Origin: Chaunax sp. Z400
Lineage: Eukaryota; Chordata; Actinopteri; Lophiiformes; Chaunacidae
DNA length: 64,000 bases
Direction: 5' to 3'
Assembly (NCBI GenBank): GCA_037577475.1
Contig: CM075183.1
Span: forward strand, 14,962,971-15,026,970
Below, in pieces: positions 63,374 through 64,000 of the stretch. A program made the position numbers and the translations under genes. The notes under the pieces are model-generated. The model ran no database searches. It saw nothing but the letters and a program-made list of their open reading frames with translations, and was not told where the DNA came from. How positions within the stretch are numbered: the stretch's first letter is position 1; each line of letters starts with the position of its first letter.

Positions 63374-63415
63374 CTACCGTTATTATGATGGATGTGTTAT
63401 TGTGGAATGGCACTG
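63374..63415 (+). CDS. adgrl3: candidate adgrl3 cassette exon extending ICL3
   Basis: This is a 42-nt exon candidate. It completes AA to AAC and encodes (N)YRYYDGCVIVEWH plus TG of a final Trp codon, so inclusion or skipping both keep the frame. Its acceptor TCCTTGTTTTAG follows about 100 bases of strong pyrimidine-rich sequence, and the donor GTAAGA is identical to that of the exon before it. From memory, mammalian ADGRL2 has an optional ICL3 segment starting NNYRVCDGYYN at precisely this junction, and ADGRL3 has an optional NYEDNRPFI. The shared NYRxxDG, position, length and phase argue that this is a true homologous cassette. Its second half is not recognisably conserved. Transcript support is needed. 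Confidence 0.68.
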
Positions 63416-64000
63416 GTAAGATGCAACATTTCTCAGTAGAGGGTGTAGAATAAAATTGATATTTGTGTTTGATGTGTTTTTTCCCCTCTCATCATCCCAT
63501 AGAGACAGCCGCTGCCGCTGCCCTGTGAATTATGGATAACAATTCGTTTTTGCCCCGTTGTGACATTACATAAACTTGCCTCATAATGTGGCTTATTTAG
63601 AACAAGATGCACTGAACATTTTTAGAGAGGGGTCTGATTTCTTACTTGCACAGCTTCCCTCCCATGCAGATAAGAACCTTCAAATGAAACATGCTAATGA
63701 GGATGATGTCAAAGATGGAAAAAAAAGTCTCAGCCGACAGCACTATTGATGTCTTAAACACCTTTGAGATGATTAGCATTTGAAACATACCTTTGCTTGA
63801 ATAATTAACACCCTCTAAGTTTGATCGCTTCCTCTTTTCCTCCCAGAAACAGCCTATAAAATGACTTCATACAAATATTGGAATGACCAATTGCAAACTC
63901 ACACATAAATGATCTCTGGCATTGCAATGAATGGCACCCCTGCTAATTAAGACATACTGAAGGAACTCGGTGGTAATTTGATGCCAGAGTGTGAAGTAGT

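Larger units (their letters stand above)
12061..63415 (+). other. adgrl3: adgrl3 (latrophilin-3) locus, central part
   Basis: This span covers every recognised exon of one adhesion GPCR gene; both ends of the gene lie outside the window. Conceptual splicing of the twelve constitutive exons gives about 653 codons without a stop, and every exon junction is GT-AG and phase-compatible. Assignment to ADGRL3 rather than ADGRL1 or ADGRL2 rests on short stretches that match ADGRL3 as remembered: LRNLTPGGKDSAARSLNK, MVETVNNLLQPQA, NLLKTDIV, QSEENFNPNCSFWSYSK, IACAVFAALLHFFFLAAF and LKPDSGCLDNIK. Latrophilins are postsynaptic adhesion receptors that bind teneurins and FLRTs and signal through a tethered agonist. 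Teleosts can carry two adgrl3 copies; which one this is cannot be decided here. Confidence 0.93.
57631..64000. other. intron 3' of the TM5/ICL3 exon, reaching the window end
   Basis: The nested repeats at 58.55-59.10 kb, a repeat tail at 61.44-61.49 kb and the cassette exon candidate at 63.37 kb lie here. The TM6-TM7 exon was looked for (W-V-I-G-A type start) and is not present before 64000. Confidence 0.85.

Noticed and set aside
63525..63560. NYGDNNSF-like reading resembling the optional YEDN exon
   Set aside because: The reading needs a two-base shift, meets a stop in the correct phase, and has no acceptor or donor at the right places.
1..64000. CRISPR arrays, operons, rRNA or tRNA genes
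   Set aside because: No regularly spaced repeats, ribosome binding sites, or cloverleaf structures were recognised; the window is eukaryotic intronic DNA.

Overview
The window is vertebrate nuclear DNA, most likely from a ray-finned (teleost) fish. It holds the middle of one large multi-exon gene on the + strand. The fish assignment rests on short GT-AG exons separated by 1.2-9.9 kb introns, the protein sequence, and the repeat landscape (degenerate Tc1/mariner, TTAA-flanked piggyBac-type MITE, LINE fragments, many CA microsatellites, repeats of the 'GTTAGCTTAGC' type).

The gene is a latrophilin adhesion GPCR, best matched to ADGRL3 (latrophilin-3). Twelve constitutive exons can be placed between 12061 and 57630. 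A thirteenth, 42-nt exon at 63374-63415 looks like a cassette. All splice phases chain without a break, giving 1,960 nt of coding sequence plus 42 nt. In order they encode: the end of the Thr-rich linker and start of the hormone-receptor motif (HRM, 12.1 kb); the rest of the HRM (15.3 kb); the GAIN domain over several exons (18.1-38.9 kb), including a 13-codon microexon at 20.2 kb; the GPS autoproteolysis site with the tethered agonist (38.8 kb); TM1-TM2 (47.0 kb); TM3-TM4 (50.3 kb); ECL2-TM5 (55.4 kb); and the TM5 end with the third intracellular loop (57.5 kb). The signal peptide, lectin and olfactomedin exons lie upstream of the window. TM6, TM7 and the cytoplasmic tail lie downstream.

Region by region: 1-12060 is intronic with no exon recognised; it holds a decayed L1/Tx1-type LINE (about 7.4-8.2 kb, minus strand), other repeats, and a probable retroelement 3' end that stops about 30 bp before the first exon. 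12-39 kb carries the extracellular exons. The 9.9-kb intron at 20.2-30.1 kb has several repeat insertions. 39-47 kb is a mostly unique 8-kb intron. 47-58 kb carries the transmembrane exons, with a Tc1 pseudogene and a piggyBac-type MITE between them. 58-64 kb contains a nested repeat insertion and the cassette exon.

The observation most worth following is the 42-nt cassette exon. It would lengthen the third intracellular loop in frame and resembles, at its start, the optional segment I recall from mammalian ADGRL2. No second protein-coding gene, CRISPR, prokaryotic feature or obviously novel system was seen. Recognition is from memory of the family; no alignment or database search was run.
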